A stretch of 64,000 bases of DNA from an uncultured Desulfatiglans sp. (GCA_900498135.1 LR026961.1:3835101-3899100), one strand, 5' to 3'. Counted from the stretch's first letter, positions 33,809 to 42,388 are shown. Made by a program: numbers and translations. Notes: generated from the letters alone by a model not told the origin.

Positions 33809-36466
33809 ATGAAAAAAATCGCATTGAAAGTAAACGGACGACGTTACCAATTCATCGTCGATTCTGAACGTGTGCTTTTGGATCTTCTGCGGGAGGATTT
33901 GCACCTGATCGGAGCAAAGCAGGGTTGCGATCGGAAGGGGCAGTGCGGGGCGTGTACGGTTATCGTCGACGGCAAGGCAGTGCGCTCCTGCGTAAGCAAG
34001 GTGGCGGATCTGGATGGGGCGGAGGTCTGGACTGTGGAGGGTCTGGGTACGCCGGACAACCCCCATCTGATTCAGGAGGCCTTCGTCCTCGCGGGAGCGA
34101 TCCAGTGCGGGTATTGCACCCCCGGGATGATCATGGCCACGAAGGCGCTGCTCGAGGGCAGTCCGGATCCGAATGAGGGGGAGATAAAGAAGGCCTTTGC
34201 ACGGAATCTGTGCCGATGCACCGGCTATAAAAAGATCATCGAGGCCGTCAAGCTGGCGGGCAGGTTCATCCGCGGCGAGATCAGCCCGGATGAGGTCAGG
34301 CCCGATCCTCGAAGCGGGACGATCGGAGTCTCCCACCCCAGGCCCTCGGCGATGCTGAAGGCGTGCGGCCTGGCGGAATTCTCGGCGGACATCCAGATGC
34401 AGGGCGCCCTTGAAATCGCCGTTGTGCGGAGCAGCGAACATCATGCCCGGATTCAATCCATCGACACCTCGCAGGCCGAACAGATGCCCGGGGTGGTCGG
34501 TGTCATGACCGCCAAGCACATCAAGGGCAGCAACCGGATCAAGCTCATATTCGATGATCAGCCCGTCCTATGCTCGGACAAAGTCCGGTGCCTCGGGGAT
34601 CCCATCGCAGTGGTGGTGGCAGAAAGCAAGGCCCAGGCGGAGGCCGCCGCTCAAGCGGTCAAGGTCGGCTATGATCCGTTGCCGGTGATGATGACGCCAG
34701 CTGAAGCCCTTGCCGACGGCGCCCTGCAAATCCACGACGAATACCCGAACCTCTGCTGGGCCCAGCCCCAGATCAAGGGGGATGCCCAGAAGGCCCTGGC
34801 CGAAGCGGCTGCGGTAGTGGAAGCCGATTTCTCCACCCAGATGAACCACCAGGCCCCTCTCGAACCCGAGGCCTGTGTAGCCTACCTCGAAGGGGAGGGG
34901 GAAGACGCTCTGCTCGTGGTGATCGGCCGAAGCATCATGATTCACAGCCACATGGCCATGCTGCAGGGCGCTCTGGGATGGGAGAACATACGCTACGAAG
35001 AGGCCTATTGCGGAGGGCAATTCGGCATCAAGGTCGCGATCACGTCCGAGGCCATCGCCGGAGCGGCCGCCCTTCATTTTAGAAGGCCTGTCCGCTACAT
35101 ACCGAGCCTTCACGAATCCATGCTCCTCACCTCCAAGCGCCACCCCTTCGACATGAAGGTGAAACTGGCCGCGGACAAGGATGGGAAACTCACCGCCTTC
35201 GTCAATGACTTCACGATCAACAACGGCGCCTATCAGATTTTGGGCATCGTGGTGGGACTGAGGGCCCTCCAGATGCTCTCCGGTTCCTACAACATCCCCA
35301 ACGTCGAGGCGATGGCGAGGCTGGTCTACACCAATGACGCTGCAGGGGGCGCCGCCCGAGGGGCAGGGCCGCCGCAGGTCGCCTTCGCTCTGGAATCGGC
35401 CATGGATATGCTGGCCAAGAAGTTGGGGCTCGATCCGTTTGAATTCCGTCTCAAAAACATCCTTGTCCCGGGTCAGAGCGTTTCCACCGGGGCCATCGTG
35501 GAGGAGTGGCCTTTTCAGGGGCTATGGGAGGACCTCCGGCCCCATTACGAACGGGCCAGGAAGGAGGCTGCCGCCTTCAAGAACGGCCCCATCCGCCGCG
35601 GAGTGGGCCTGGCCTGCCACTCCTTCGGGATAGCGGAGCCGGGGGACGCCGCCATGGTGGCGGTGGAGCGGGACCCCGATGACGGCATCACCATCTACGC
35701 CGCAGCCGCCGACCCGGGTGAGGGGAATGATTCCATGCTCACTCAGATTGCAGCCCATCTGCTGAATCTGCCATTCGAAAAGGTGCGCCTGTGCACCCGG
35801 AGCACCGAGCACACGACCGAAACCGGTCCTGCGGCAGGCAGCAGGATCACCTACATGGTGGGGGGAGCGCTGCTCAACGCCATCGAACAGATGAAGGCCG
35901 CCATGGCAGAGGCGGGGGCTTCCGGGTACGAAGGGCTCCAAAAGGCGGGTAAACCGACCCGCTTTATCGGGAAAAAGAGTGTGGCCGAGGGCCCCCTCGA
36001 TCCTCAAACCGGATTGGGCTCCACCTTCGAGTCCCAGGTCCACAATATCCAGATGGCGGAGTTGGAAGTGAATACCGATACCGGGGAGGTCAAGGTCATC
36101 AAGATGACCACCGCCGTGGACCCCGGGGTGGTAATCCACCCCAAGAACCTGGAAGGGCAGCTGGAGGGGGGCATGGACCAGGGTGTGGGCTTCGCACTGA
36201 GGGAGATTTACGTCCACGGCGAGACCAAGGACTGGGTCACCTTCAAATTTCCCACCATGAAGACCGCCTTTGACATGGAGGTGATCACCCCCAGAGAAAC
36301 CCCCCGGAAAAATGGGCCCCTGGGGGCGACCGGGATCGGTGAGATGACCATGGTTTCGACGGCCCCTGCCGTCACCAATGCCATCGAGGACGCCTGCGGC
36401 GTCCGAATCTACGACCTGCCGGCCACACCGGAGAAGATCAAGGCCGCCTTGCTGAAAGGGAAATAG
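33809..36466 (+). CDS. Fused molybdenum hydroxylase (aldehyde oxidoreductase/xanthine dehydrogenase family)
   Basis: 885 residues from the ATG at 33809, with GAAAGG upstream; the frame is open further 5' over a repeat fragment and is not used. Residues 1-75 form a plant-type [2Fe-2S] domain with C40, C46, C49 and C61. A second [2Fe-2S] domain (about 85-155) has QCGYCTPGM and RNLCRCTGY. Residues of about 175-880 form the Mo-cofactor domains, with GGAARGAGPPQ and the C-terminal catalytic-Glu block GIGEMTMVSTAPA. No FAD domain or subunit is present. This is the layout of the Desulfovibrio aldehyde oxidoreductase (Mop), about 907 residues. It would hydroxylate an aldehyde or N-heterocycle using water. 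Electron acceptor and substrate are unknown. Confidence 0.9.
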   Translation: MKKIALKVNGRRYQFIVDSERVLLDLLREDLHLIGAKQGCDRKGQCGACTVIVDGKAVRSCVSKVADLDGAEVWTVEGLGTPDNPHLIQEAFVLAGAIQCGYCTPGMIMATKALLEGSPDPNEGEIKKAFARNLCRCTGYKKIIEAVKLAGRFIRGEISPDEVRPDPRSGTIGVSHPRPSAMLKACGLAEFSADIQMQGALEIAVVRSSEHHARIQSIDTSQAEQMPGVVGVMTAKHIKGSNRIKLIFDDQPVLCSDKVRCLGDPIAVVVAESKAQAEAAAQAVKVGYDPLPVMMTPAEALADGALQIHDEYPNLCWAQPQIKGDAQKALAEAAAVVEADFSTQMNHQAPLEPEACVAYLEGEGEDALLVVIGRSIMIHSHMAMLQGALGWENIRYEEAYCGGQFGIKVAITSEAIAGAAALHFRRPVRYIPSLHESMLLTSKRHPFDMKVKLAADKDGKLTAFVNDFTINNGAYQILGIVVGLRALQMLSGSYNIPNVEAMARLVYTNDAAGGAARGAGPPQVAFALESAMDMLAKKLGLDPFEFRLKNILVPGQSVSTGAIVEEWPFQGLWEDLRPHYERARKEAAAFKNGPIRRGVGLACHSFGIAEPGDAAMVAVERDPDDGITIYAAAADPGEGNDSMLTQIAAHLLNLPFEKVRLCTRSTEHTTETGPAAGSRITYMVGGALLNAIEQMKAAMAEAGASGYEGLQKAGKPTRFIGKKSVAEGPLDPQTGLGSTFESQVHNIQMAELEVNTDTGEVKVIKMTTAVDPGVVIHPKNLEGQLEGGMDQGVGFALREIYVHGETKDWVTFKFPTMKTAFDMEVITPRETPRKNGPLGATGIGEMTMVSTAPAVTNAIEDACGVRIYDLPATPEKIKAALLKGK

Positions 36467-36471
36467 GGGCG

Positions 36472-36837
36472 ATGGCGAAAGCCGAAGAACCTCGCCCGCT
36501 TTCGGGTCACCCCAACCGGAAAGTCCGCACGATTGCGGGGGCGCAGATCGTCTTTGACGGACAAGGCTTTCTGCGCAACCCAGAGGACTGGTCCGAGGAG
36601 GTGGCCCGATTGCTGGCGGCTGAAAGCGGCCTGAAGGAATTGGGAAAGATCCACTGGCAGGTGATTCGTTTTATGCGAGCCTACTACTTTCAACATGGCC
36701 GTGCCCCCATGAACCGGGATTTGAAGGCAGGGGTCAAGATGACGCTCATGGACCTCGAGGCGCTTTTTCCGGGCGGGATCCGCGGGGGAGCAAGGCGGGT
36801 GGCCGGTCTGCCGAATCCAAAAACCTGTGCGGGTTAG
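36472..36837 (+). CDS. DsrC/TusE-family sulfur-relay protein
   Basis: 121 residues, 5 nt after the hydroxylase stop. The family core is visible: FDGQGFLRNPEDWSEEVA, HWQVIRFMRAYYF and a C-terminal RRVAGLPNPKTCAG. The conserved C-terminal Cys is present but followed by two residues (Ala-Gly) rather than one. The second, upstream Cys of true DsrC is absent, so it is closer to TusE and DsrC-like regulators. Such proteins accept persulfide sulfur on the C-terminal Cys. Placement between a Mo hydroxylase and a cysteine desulfurase remnant suggests a role in sulfuration of the Mo cofactor; this is inference. Confidence 0.85.
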   Translation: MAKAEEPRPLSGHPNRKVRTIAGAQIVFDGQGFLRNPEDWSEEVARLLAAESGLKELGKIHWQVIRFMRAYYFQHGRAPMNRDLKAGVKMTLMDLEALFPGGIRGGARRVAGLPNPKTCAG

Positions 36838-36842
36838 AGGTT

Positions 36843-37295
36843 ATGAGGGAATCCATCATTTATCTGGACAACGCGGCCACGACTTTTCCCAAACCGCGCG
36901 CCGTCCTGGAACAGATGCTTGAAACCTATAGCCGGATGGGGGTCTCGCCCGGAAGGGGAAGTTACGACCTGGCTGTGGAGGCGGAAGCGCTGGTCCAGGA
37001 GACGAGGCGGAAGGTGGCCGCATTGTTCAGCGCCCCGGATCCGGACCACGTCATTTTCGCCCAAAACGCTACGGATGCCTTGAACCTCGCCCTGCAAGGG
37101 ATCGTGAGGCCGGGCGATCATGTGCTGTCCACCCGCTTGGAACATAACTCCGTCCTGAGGCCCCTCTACCACCTTCGTCAACGGGGATGGATCGAATACG
37201 ATCTAGTCCCCTTCGATGCGGAAGGGTTCGTGGACCCGGACGCCATTGCGTTGGGCATCAAGTCCAACACCCGTTTTGAACGGTCGTTTCGATAA
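36843..37295 (+). pseudogene. Cysteine desulfurase, truncated to its N-terminal 140 residues
   Basis: Begins as a normal class V aminotransferase/cysteine desulfurase: IYLDNAATTFPKPRAVLEQM, PGRGSYDLAVEAE, VIFAQNATDALNLALQGIV, STRLEHNSVLRPL. Similarity stops near residue 142 (KSNTR, nt 37268), where a PLP-contact region should follow. The frame then ends after a few unrelated codons. The PLP lysine and catalytic Cys are missing, so the product cannot be active. A full protein would have about 380 residues. The break point marks a deletion or insertion, and the DNA to the right holds a broken regulator and a small-ORF/GNAT pair. It overlaps no other gene and lies 5 nt after the DsrC/TusE-like gene. 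Confidence 0.85.
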
Positions 37296-37297
37296 GA

Positions 37298-37528
37298 TCA
37301 GGCGATATTGACCTCCAGGCGTTTTCCCAATGCCTTGGCAACCCGCTCCAGTGTGGAAAGCTTGATATCTTCGGCATGGTTTTCGATCCGGGAGATCGCC
37401 GTCTTTTGGGTCTTGAGGCGGACGGCCAATTCCTCCTGGGTCAATCCCGCGGACTCCCTTGCCTGGCGTAGAATAACCCCGATCTTGAACTGCTCATAGC
37501 CTTCCTCGTAACCCTCTGCTGAGTTCCT
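37298..37528 (-). pseudogene. XRE/HigA-type antitoxin remnant lacking its start
   Basis: The frame on the minus strand encodes a helix-turn-helix: ILRQARESAGLTQEELAVRL, TQKTAISRIENHAEDIKLST and a C-terminal KALGKRLEVNIA. This is the standard C-terminal part of HigA/XRE antitoxins. A TAG stop lies immediately upstream at 37531-37529 and no start codon occurs before the domain. The N-terminus and any toxin gene are therefore missing. It abuts the truncated cysteine desulfurase. Confidence 0.75.
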
Positions 37529-37649
37529 CTATAGTGGAAAATAGTGGACAAAATGCCTAGATTTATATTATAGACCGTCTGCTAAGAGGTCCCCTAACAG
37601 ACACTTAGGGATTAGGAGGTAAAGGAGGAGAACGAAGAGGAGGAGAACC

Positions 37650-37823
37650 ATGGCACGCCCAATTGCGCCAACGCCGGTCCTGAGAGGGAGGGCAGCGCGA
37701 ATTTTCGAAAAGAAACTAGAGGAGGGGCTTCAAAATCCGGCTCGTCTTTTGGCAACCCCGAAACTTGAGCAAGCAAGAGAACTTGTAAAAAAACATGCTG
37801 TCAAAGGAACGAAACAGATTTGA
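37650..37823 (+). CDS. Small antitoxin-like protein upstream of the GNAT gene
   Basis: 57 residues (MARPIAPTPVLRG to HAVKGTKQI), with a strong purine-rich GAGGAGGAGAA upstream. Its 3' end overlaps the next gene by 29 nt, implying coupling. The start resembles small 'PIxPTPxL-G-A' proteins that I associate with toxin-antitoxin loci; it is basic and helical. A partner role for the GNAT protein is inferred from the overlap. It is not the usual DUF1778 antitoxin of TacAT systems. Confidence 0.65.
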   Translation: MARPIAPTPVLRGRAARIFEKKLEEGLQNPARLLATPKLEQARELVKKHAVKGTKQI

Positions 37824-38346
37824 AAAAGACGGCTGGATTTTGCAGGCGGTGGAGGATTTTGACCTGCTTTCAGATTTCGACTGCGACGAAGAAGACTTAA
37901 ACGACTTTTTTCAGAATGATTGCAGTCATCAGCAGAAAGAGCTGTTAAATGTCACTTTTGCATTAATTGAGGCCACTCAGGAATATTTTTTCCCGGTGGC
38001 CTTAATTAGTTTAAGCAACGATGCTATCAGAAAGGAAAAAATCCCGCTTTTCATAAAGTTCGGCGAGAAGAAAGATTACCCATCATATCCAGCGGTAAAG
38101 ATCGCAAGATTCGGCGTCAGAAAAGATTTCCAGAGGAGCCACATTGGCAGACACGTCATGAACATGGTCAAAGAGATGTTCATAACCAACAACAGAACCG
38201 GTTGCAGATTCCTGACGCTTGATGCATACAATGAAGACGGGCCGCTGAGCTTTTACCAAAACAATGATTTTCAGTTTTTCAACGATAAAGACAAATGCAA
38301 GAAGAATCGGGCAATGTTTTTCGACCTGAAGCGACTTGTATTGTAG
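37795..38346 (+). CDS. GNAT-family acetyltransferase, probable toxin of a toxin-antitoxin pair
   Basis: 183 residues. The acetyl-CoA-binding region is visible in KIARFGVRKDFQRSHIGRHV (about residues 101-120), followed by RTGCRFLTLDAYN and SFYQNNDFQFF, the motif order of TacT/AtaT-type acetyltransferases that modify aminoacyl-tRNA. It overlaps a small basic ORF by 29 nt. The pair is AT-rich compared with flanking genes and sits between a truncated gene and tRNA-Sec, consistent with horizontal acquisition. An ordinary metabolic acetyltransferase cannot be ruled out. Confidence 0.75.
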   Translation: MLSKERNRFEKDGWILQAVEDFDLLSDFDCDEEDLNDFFQNDCSHQQKELLNVTFALIEATQEYFFPVALISLSNDAIRKEKIPLFIKFGEKKDYPSYPAVKIARFGVRKDFQRSHIGRHVMNMVKEMFITNNRTGCRFLTLDAYNEDGPLSFYQNNDFQFFNDKDKCKKNRAMFFDLKRLVL

Positions 38347-38544
38347 TAACCGGCATCTCTGCTATACACCTGCCCGCCGAGACCTTCCCGCCATGCCCTG
38401 CGACACCTGCAAGCACTGTGACCCCCCCTGAGCATCCTTCCAGATCCGAGACCATGGCCTTGTGCCGGCTGTGCCTTTATGTTGTGGCCCCGGATCTGAA
38501 TGAAAAAGGGGCTGGCTTTTTGGCCTAACCCCTTGATTTTACAG

Positions 38545-38642
38545 TGGCGGAAGTGCATGGGAATCGAACCCACCTACCAGGGTTTTAGCCCGGTACACCG
38601 GATTTGAAGTCCGGGAGCCCCACCAGTGAGCTTTCCACTTCC
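38545..38642 (-). tRNA. selC: tRNA-Sec (anticodon UCA)
   Basis: A 98-nt cloverleaf including encoded CCA. The acceptor stem GGAAGTG/CACTTCC, the anticodon arm CCGGACTTCAAATCCGG with anticodon TCA, a long variable arm (ACCGGG/CCCTGGT around a CTAAAA loop) and the T arm TGGGTTCGATTCCCA are all visible. Unusual length, long extra arm and UCA anticodon identify it as selenocysteine tRNA, which decodes UGA with SelB and a SECIS. It supports reading the three UGA codons of the peptide gene at 10321-10626. The selA/selB/selD genes are not in the window. Confidence 0.95.
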
Positions 38643-38926
38643 AGAACGACGCGCACCCTGACTCAATTGTAGCGATGCACGTGGATTTGTCAACAGGACA
38701 CGCCGAAATTCACGGCCTCTGCGGGGAAGCCGGCCGCATCGCGGTTCAATGCGTCACCGTAAAAGGATTTTCCCGGCCCAAACGTTCATCGACCACAACC
38801 GCATTTCTTGCGCTACAGGCGTTCCCACGGCCGCCCTCCGCTGAAACGGGGCGCCTGCACCAGCGCCGCGACATGGAAGAGTTCTCTCGCTGAAAGCCGG
38901 AGGACCCCATGCGGTTCCGGGCGGCT

Positions 38927-40045
38927 TCAGCGCGCCGACCGGTCGATGATGATCTTGAGGATGCGCCGTATCGGCTCGGCCGCCCCCCAGAGGAGCTGAT
39001 CGCCGACCGTGAAGGCCGCCAGGAAGCGGGGCCCCAGGAGCATCTTGCGGATCCTGCCCACCGGGACCTTCAACGTGCCGCTGACGGCGGCAGGGGTCAG
39101 CTTGGCAAGGCTCGCGGGTTTTTCGTTCGGCACGACTTCGACCCAGGCGTTGGCCGCCGCGATCATCCCGCTGATTTCATCGAGGGGGATCTCGCGCTTC
39201 AGTTTGATGGTCAATCCCTGGCTGTGGCAGCGCATCGCGCCGACCCGCACGCAAAGCCCGTCGATCGGGATCGGGGGCGAGGCGCCGAGGATCTTGTTCG
39301 TTTCGACGTAGCCCTTCCACTCCTCCCGCGTCTGGCCCGATTCCATGGGGCTGTCGATCCAGGGAATAAGGCTCGCCGCCAGGGGCGCTCCGAAATTTTC
39401 GGTCGGGAAGGCCGCGTCGCGAAGCTTCTTCGTCACCGCTCGATCGAGATCGATGGCCGTAGCAGCCGTGTCCTTCAGGTAGGGGCGACCGGCGTCGACC
39501 AGGTCGGCCATCTGGGCGATCAGCTCCTGCATGTGCTTGGCGCCCGCGCCCGAAGCGGCCTGATAGGTCATGGAGGAGATCCAGTCCACCTCGCCCAGCG
39601 CAAAGAGGCCTCCCAGCGCCATGAGCATGAGGCTGACCGTGCAGTTGCCCCCGACATAGGTCTTGATCCCCTCGTCGAGGCCTTTGTCGATCACCGCCCG
39701 ATTGACCGGGTCGAGGACGATGATGCTGTCTTTCTCGAGGCGGAGGGCGGAGGCCGCATCGATCCAGTATCCTTTGAAACCTGCCGCACGGACCTGCGGA
39801 TAGACCTTTTTGGTGTAATCCCCGCCCTGGCAGGTAACGATGATGTCGAGGTTCTTCAAACGCTCGACGTCATAAGCGTCCTGAAGGGGCGGAATATCCA
39901 GCCCGACGTCCGGCCCCTGTCCTCCAACGTTGGAGGTCGTAAAAAAAACTGGCTCGAACCCCGAAAAATCCTTCTCTTCGATCATCCGACCCATGAGGAC
40001 CGACCCCACCATGCCGCGCCAGCCTGCAAAACCAATCCGTAGCAT
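38927..40045 (-). CDS. asd: Aspartate-semialdehyde dehydrogenase
   Basis: 372 residues from the ATG at 40045; longer frames upstream are unsupported. It reduces aspartyl phosphate to aspartate semialdehyde for lysine, threonine and methionine synthesis and diaminopimelate. The N-terminal nucleotide site is GFAGWRGMVGSVL; the catalytic Cys lies in GGNCTVSLMLMALGGLF; QAASGAGAKHM and RVGAMRCHSQGLTIKL carry substrate and His residues. The sequence type is that of the E. coli-like gamma/delta group (about 367 residues) rather than the Gram-positive type. Confidence 0.96.
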   Translation of the reverse strand: MLRIGFAGWRGMVGSVLMGRMIEEKDFSGFEPVFFTTSNVGGQGPDVGLDIPPLQDAYDVERLKNLDIIVTCQGGDYTKKVYPQVRAAGFKGYWIDAASALRLEKDSIIVLDPVNRAVIDKGLDEGIKTYVGGNCTVSLMLMALGGLFALGEVDWISSMTYQAASGAGAKHMQELIAQMADLVDAGRPYLKDTAATAIDLDRAVTKKLRDAAFPTENFGAPLAASLIPWIDSPMESGQTREEWKGYVETNKILGASPPIPIDGLCVRVGAMRCHSQGLTIKLKREIPLDEISGMIAAANAWVEVVPNEKPASLAKLTPAAVSGTLKVPVGRIRKMLLGPRFLAAFTVGDQLLWGAAEPIRRILKIIIDRSAR

Positions 40046-40303
40046 CTCTGAAAACCCCCAGAATCTTGAGCGAAATATAAGGGGACAATATAAGAGGGTT
40101 GACAGGCTGAAGCAAGCAAAAAGGCGACCTGAAAAAGGGAGGGGCGGGGAATGCCCCAGGCACGAGACCTCTGCAACGCACGCGCTCCCTTTGGCGCTTT
40201 TGGGCAAACGCCGGGCGCATTGGCGAGAGAGCGGGGCAGGGCACCGGATCGAGGGGAGCGGCGCGGACCGGGTTCCGGCGGGATGCACCCACGAGAAGCC
40301 TCA

Positions 40304-41572
40304 TCATGCCGACTTTCCAAGGAGAAAGAGGCTCAGCGCGGGCCAGTAAGTGATGACGAGCAGCACCAGGAGGAGAAGGATCAGCCACGGCAGGGCGGCG
40401 CGGTAAACCTCGATCACCGGCCGTTTGAAGCGGGCGCTCGCGATGAAGAGATTCAGCCCCACAGGGGGCGTGTTGTAGCCGATCGCGAGATTGGCCAGGA
40501 AGACAACGCCGAGGTGAAAGGGATCGATCCCGAAGCGCGCGGCAAGGGGTGCAACCAGAGGCACGATGACCAGGATGGCGCTGAAGATGTCCATCAGGCA
40601 GCCGACCGCGATCAGGAACAGATTCAAGACGATGAGAAACCCCAGCCGGGTCTGGATCGTGCCTTGGAGGAATTCCAGGACCCTGGCCGGGATAAAGGCG
40701 TCGACCATGTAACTGGTAAAGGCGAGCGCCGCTGCGAGCACGATCATGATCGCGCCGACCATCTGCATGCTTTCGACCATGATGCGCGGCAGCTCTTTGC
40801 GGGGATCGAGCTCTCGGAAAACCAGGACTTTGACGGCAAGGACATAGACTACGGTCAGGGCCGCCGCCTCCGTTGCCGTGCTGAGGCCGCTGTAGATCCC
40901 GAAGAGGATCAGAAAGGGGAGGGGCAGTTCCCAGGCGGCGCCTCGAAGGGCCGCAAGGCATTCGGCAAAGGAAAAGGCCCGGGGTATGCCTCCGGAGCGC
41001 CTTCCAGTCCAGAGGGCATAGGCGCATGGGACGGCAAGGAGGAGAAGCCCGGGCAAAAGGCCTGCCAGAAAGAGCTTTTCTATCTGCACGCCTGCCACGA
41101 ACCCGTAGAGGATGACCGGGAGGCTCGGGGGAAAGTGGATCCCTACGCTCCCTGAGATGGTGAGCAGTCCGAGGGAGAAGCGCTCGGGGTACCGCTCCCG
41201 CAAAAACATCGGCAGAAGAAGCCCGCCGAGGGCGACGATGGTGATCCCGGTCGCCCCTGTCAGCGCCGTAAAGAGTGCGCAGGTGACGAGCGCCACGATC
41301 CCCAGACCGCCGGGAAGCCACCCGAGAAGACTCTGCGAAAGACGGACAAAACGGGCGGATGTCCCTCCCTGTGCGAGCAGGTAACCCGTAAAGGTGAACA
41401 GGGGGATGGCGAGCAGGACCGGAGCGTTTGCAAGGCGGTCGATCTCGACTGCGATCACGGTGAGAGGGACTTGTCCCGCGTGGAACCCGAGCATCGCCGC
41501 CGCGAGGATCCCGGCAAAAAGAGGCAGCCCCATCAAGAGAAGGCCGACGAGGAGGAGGATCAAGACGGTCAA
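40304..41572 (-). CDS. dctM: TRAP transporter large permease subunit DctM
   Basis: 422 residues, almost entirely hydrophobic with about 12 predicted transmembrane helices. Family landmarks are GLPLFAGILAAAM, the LAIPLFTFTGYLLAQGG block, ALFTALTGATGITIVALGGL, and GCLMDIFSAILVIVPLVAPL near residue 320. It forms the Na+-driven channel of a tripartite ATP-independent transporter with DctQ and DctP. The start overlaps the dctQ end by 4 nt. The substrate, probably an organic acid, is not determinable. Confidence 0.94.
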   Translation of the reverse strand: MTVLILLLVGLLLMGLPLFAGILAAAMLGFHAGQVPLTVIAVEIDRLANAPVLLAIPLFTFTGYLLAQGGTSARFVRLSQSLLGWLPGGLGIVALVTCALFTALTGATGITIVALGGLLLPMFLRERYPERFSLGLLTISGSVGIHFPPSLPVILYGFVAGVQIEKLFLAGLLPGLLLLAVPCAYALWTGRRSGGIPRAFSFAECLAALRGAAWELPLPFLILFGIYSGLSTATEAAALTVVYVLAVKVLVFRELDPRKELPRIMVESMQMVGAIMIVLAAALAFTSYMVDAFIPARVLEFLQGTIQTRLGFLIVLNLFLIAVGCLMDIFSAILVIVPLVAPLAARFGIDPFHLGVVFLANLAIGYNTPPVGLNLFIASARFKRPVIEVYRAALPWLILLLLVLLVITYWPALSLFLLGKSA

Positions 41573-42147
41573 GGCGGCGGTCCCCCTGCTTTTCCGAGTA
41601 TCCTTTCAACCGCCCGGAGGAGAGAGCGCAGACCGATCAGTGCGAACCCGGCCGGCAGGACAATCCGGGTCGTCCAGGAAGGGATCCCTCCCAGGAAAGG
41701 CCTTCCGATCTGCATGTCAAGACGGATGTAATCGAGGCTCACCATACTCATGATGCCGCACACGATGGCCGCCGCCACCCCGAGCAGCACTTCGCGGACA
41801 CCCATGAGTCTTCCGGGAAGGAGGACCGAGGCTAGGTCGATGCGGATATGCGAGTCCATGCGGGTGGCGGCAGAGGCCCCGATAAACGTCACCCACAACA
41901 CCAGAAGACGCACAGTGGGCTCGGACCACTCGAGATGCCCCATCATGCGGCTGGCCCACTCGCTGCCTGCATGGGTGTACAGTCCGCGCAGCACCACCGT
42001 GGAGAAGGTGAAGAGCACCATTGCGCCCAAGGAGACGACCAGGATGAGGTTTTCGACCACGGTCAGGGCTCCGCTGATCCGCCCGAGCATCGCAGGGCGC
42101 CTGTCAGCGTGGGCCGGCGGTCCCGTGTCCTTTGGTCTATTTTTCAC
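41569..42147 (-). CDS. dctQ: TRAP transporter small permease subunit DctQ
   Basis: 192 residues using a GTG start at 42147, chosen because AAGGA stands 7 nt upstream (42159-42155); an ATG at 42210 lacks such a signal. Four transmembrane helices are predicted, with the family features NLILVVSLGAMVLFTFSTVV, RLLVLWVTFIGASAATR and the HIRIDL motif. It joins DctM in the membrane complex. A 240-nt spacer separates it from dctP. Confidence 0.88.
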   Translation of the reverse strand: MKNRPKDTGPPAHADRRPAMLGRISGALTVVENLILVVSLGAMVLFTFSTVVLRGLYTHAGSEWASRMMGHLEWSEPTVRLLVLWVTFIGASAATRMDSHIRIDLASVLLPGRLMGVREVLLGVAAAIVCGIMSMVSLDYIRLDMQIGRPFLGGIPSWTTRIVLPAGFALIGLRSLLRAVERILGKAGGPPP

Positions 42148-42219
42148 CTCAGAGTCCTTAACGCCTTTCTGCCGTGTTACTTCATCCAGTGGAACGCAAA
42201 AAGGGGGCATGGCCGGGCC

Positions 42220-42235
42220 ACATTCCGCGGAATGT
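42220..42235. promoter_or_regulatory. Perfect 16-bp palindrome between dctP and dctQ
   Basis: ACATTCCGCGGAATGT is a perfect palindrome in the dctP-dctQ spacer, about 75 nt before the dctQ start. It could be an operator; no cognate regulator is known here. Confidence 0.3.
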
Positions 42236-42295
42236 CACAAACCCCTTATCCGTCCATCTTTCAACGGCCCTCGCACAAGGAAGTTTCCACACGAA

Positions 42296-42310
42296 AGCCG
42301 CTCAGCGGCT
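42296..42310 (-). terminator. Hairpin downstream of dctP
   Basis: AGCCGCT/AGCGGCT with a 1-nt centre forms a compact inverted repeat 80 nt past the dctP stop. No U-tract follows, so partial termination or mRNA stabilisation favouring dctP is the more likely role. Confidence 0.3.
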
Positions 42311-42388
42311 CGCTGTCTTGGCCAAACGTCCAAGAACGGAAAACACCCTGAGCCTGAAAAAAGCCGACCTGACAGCTCTTGCGCCCTT

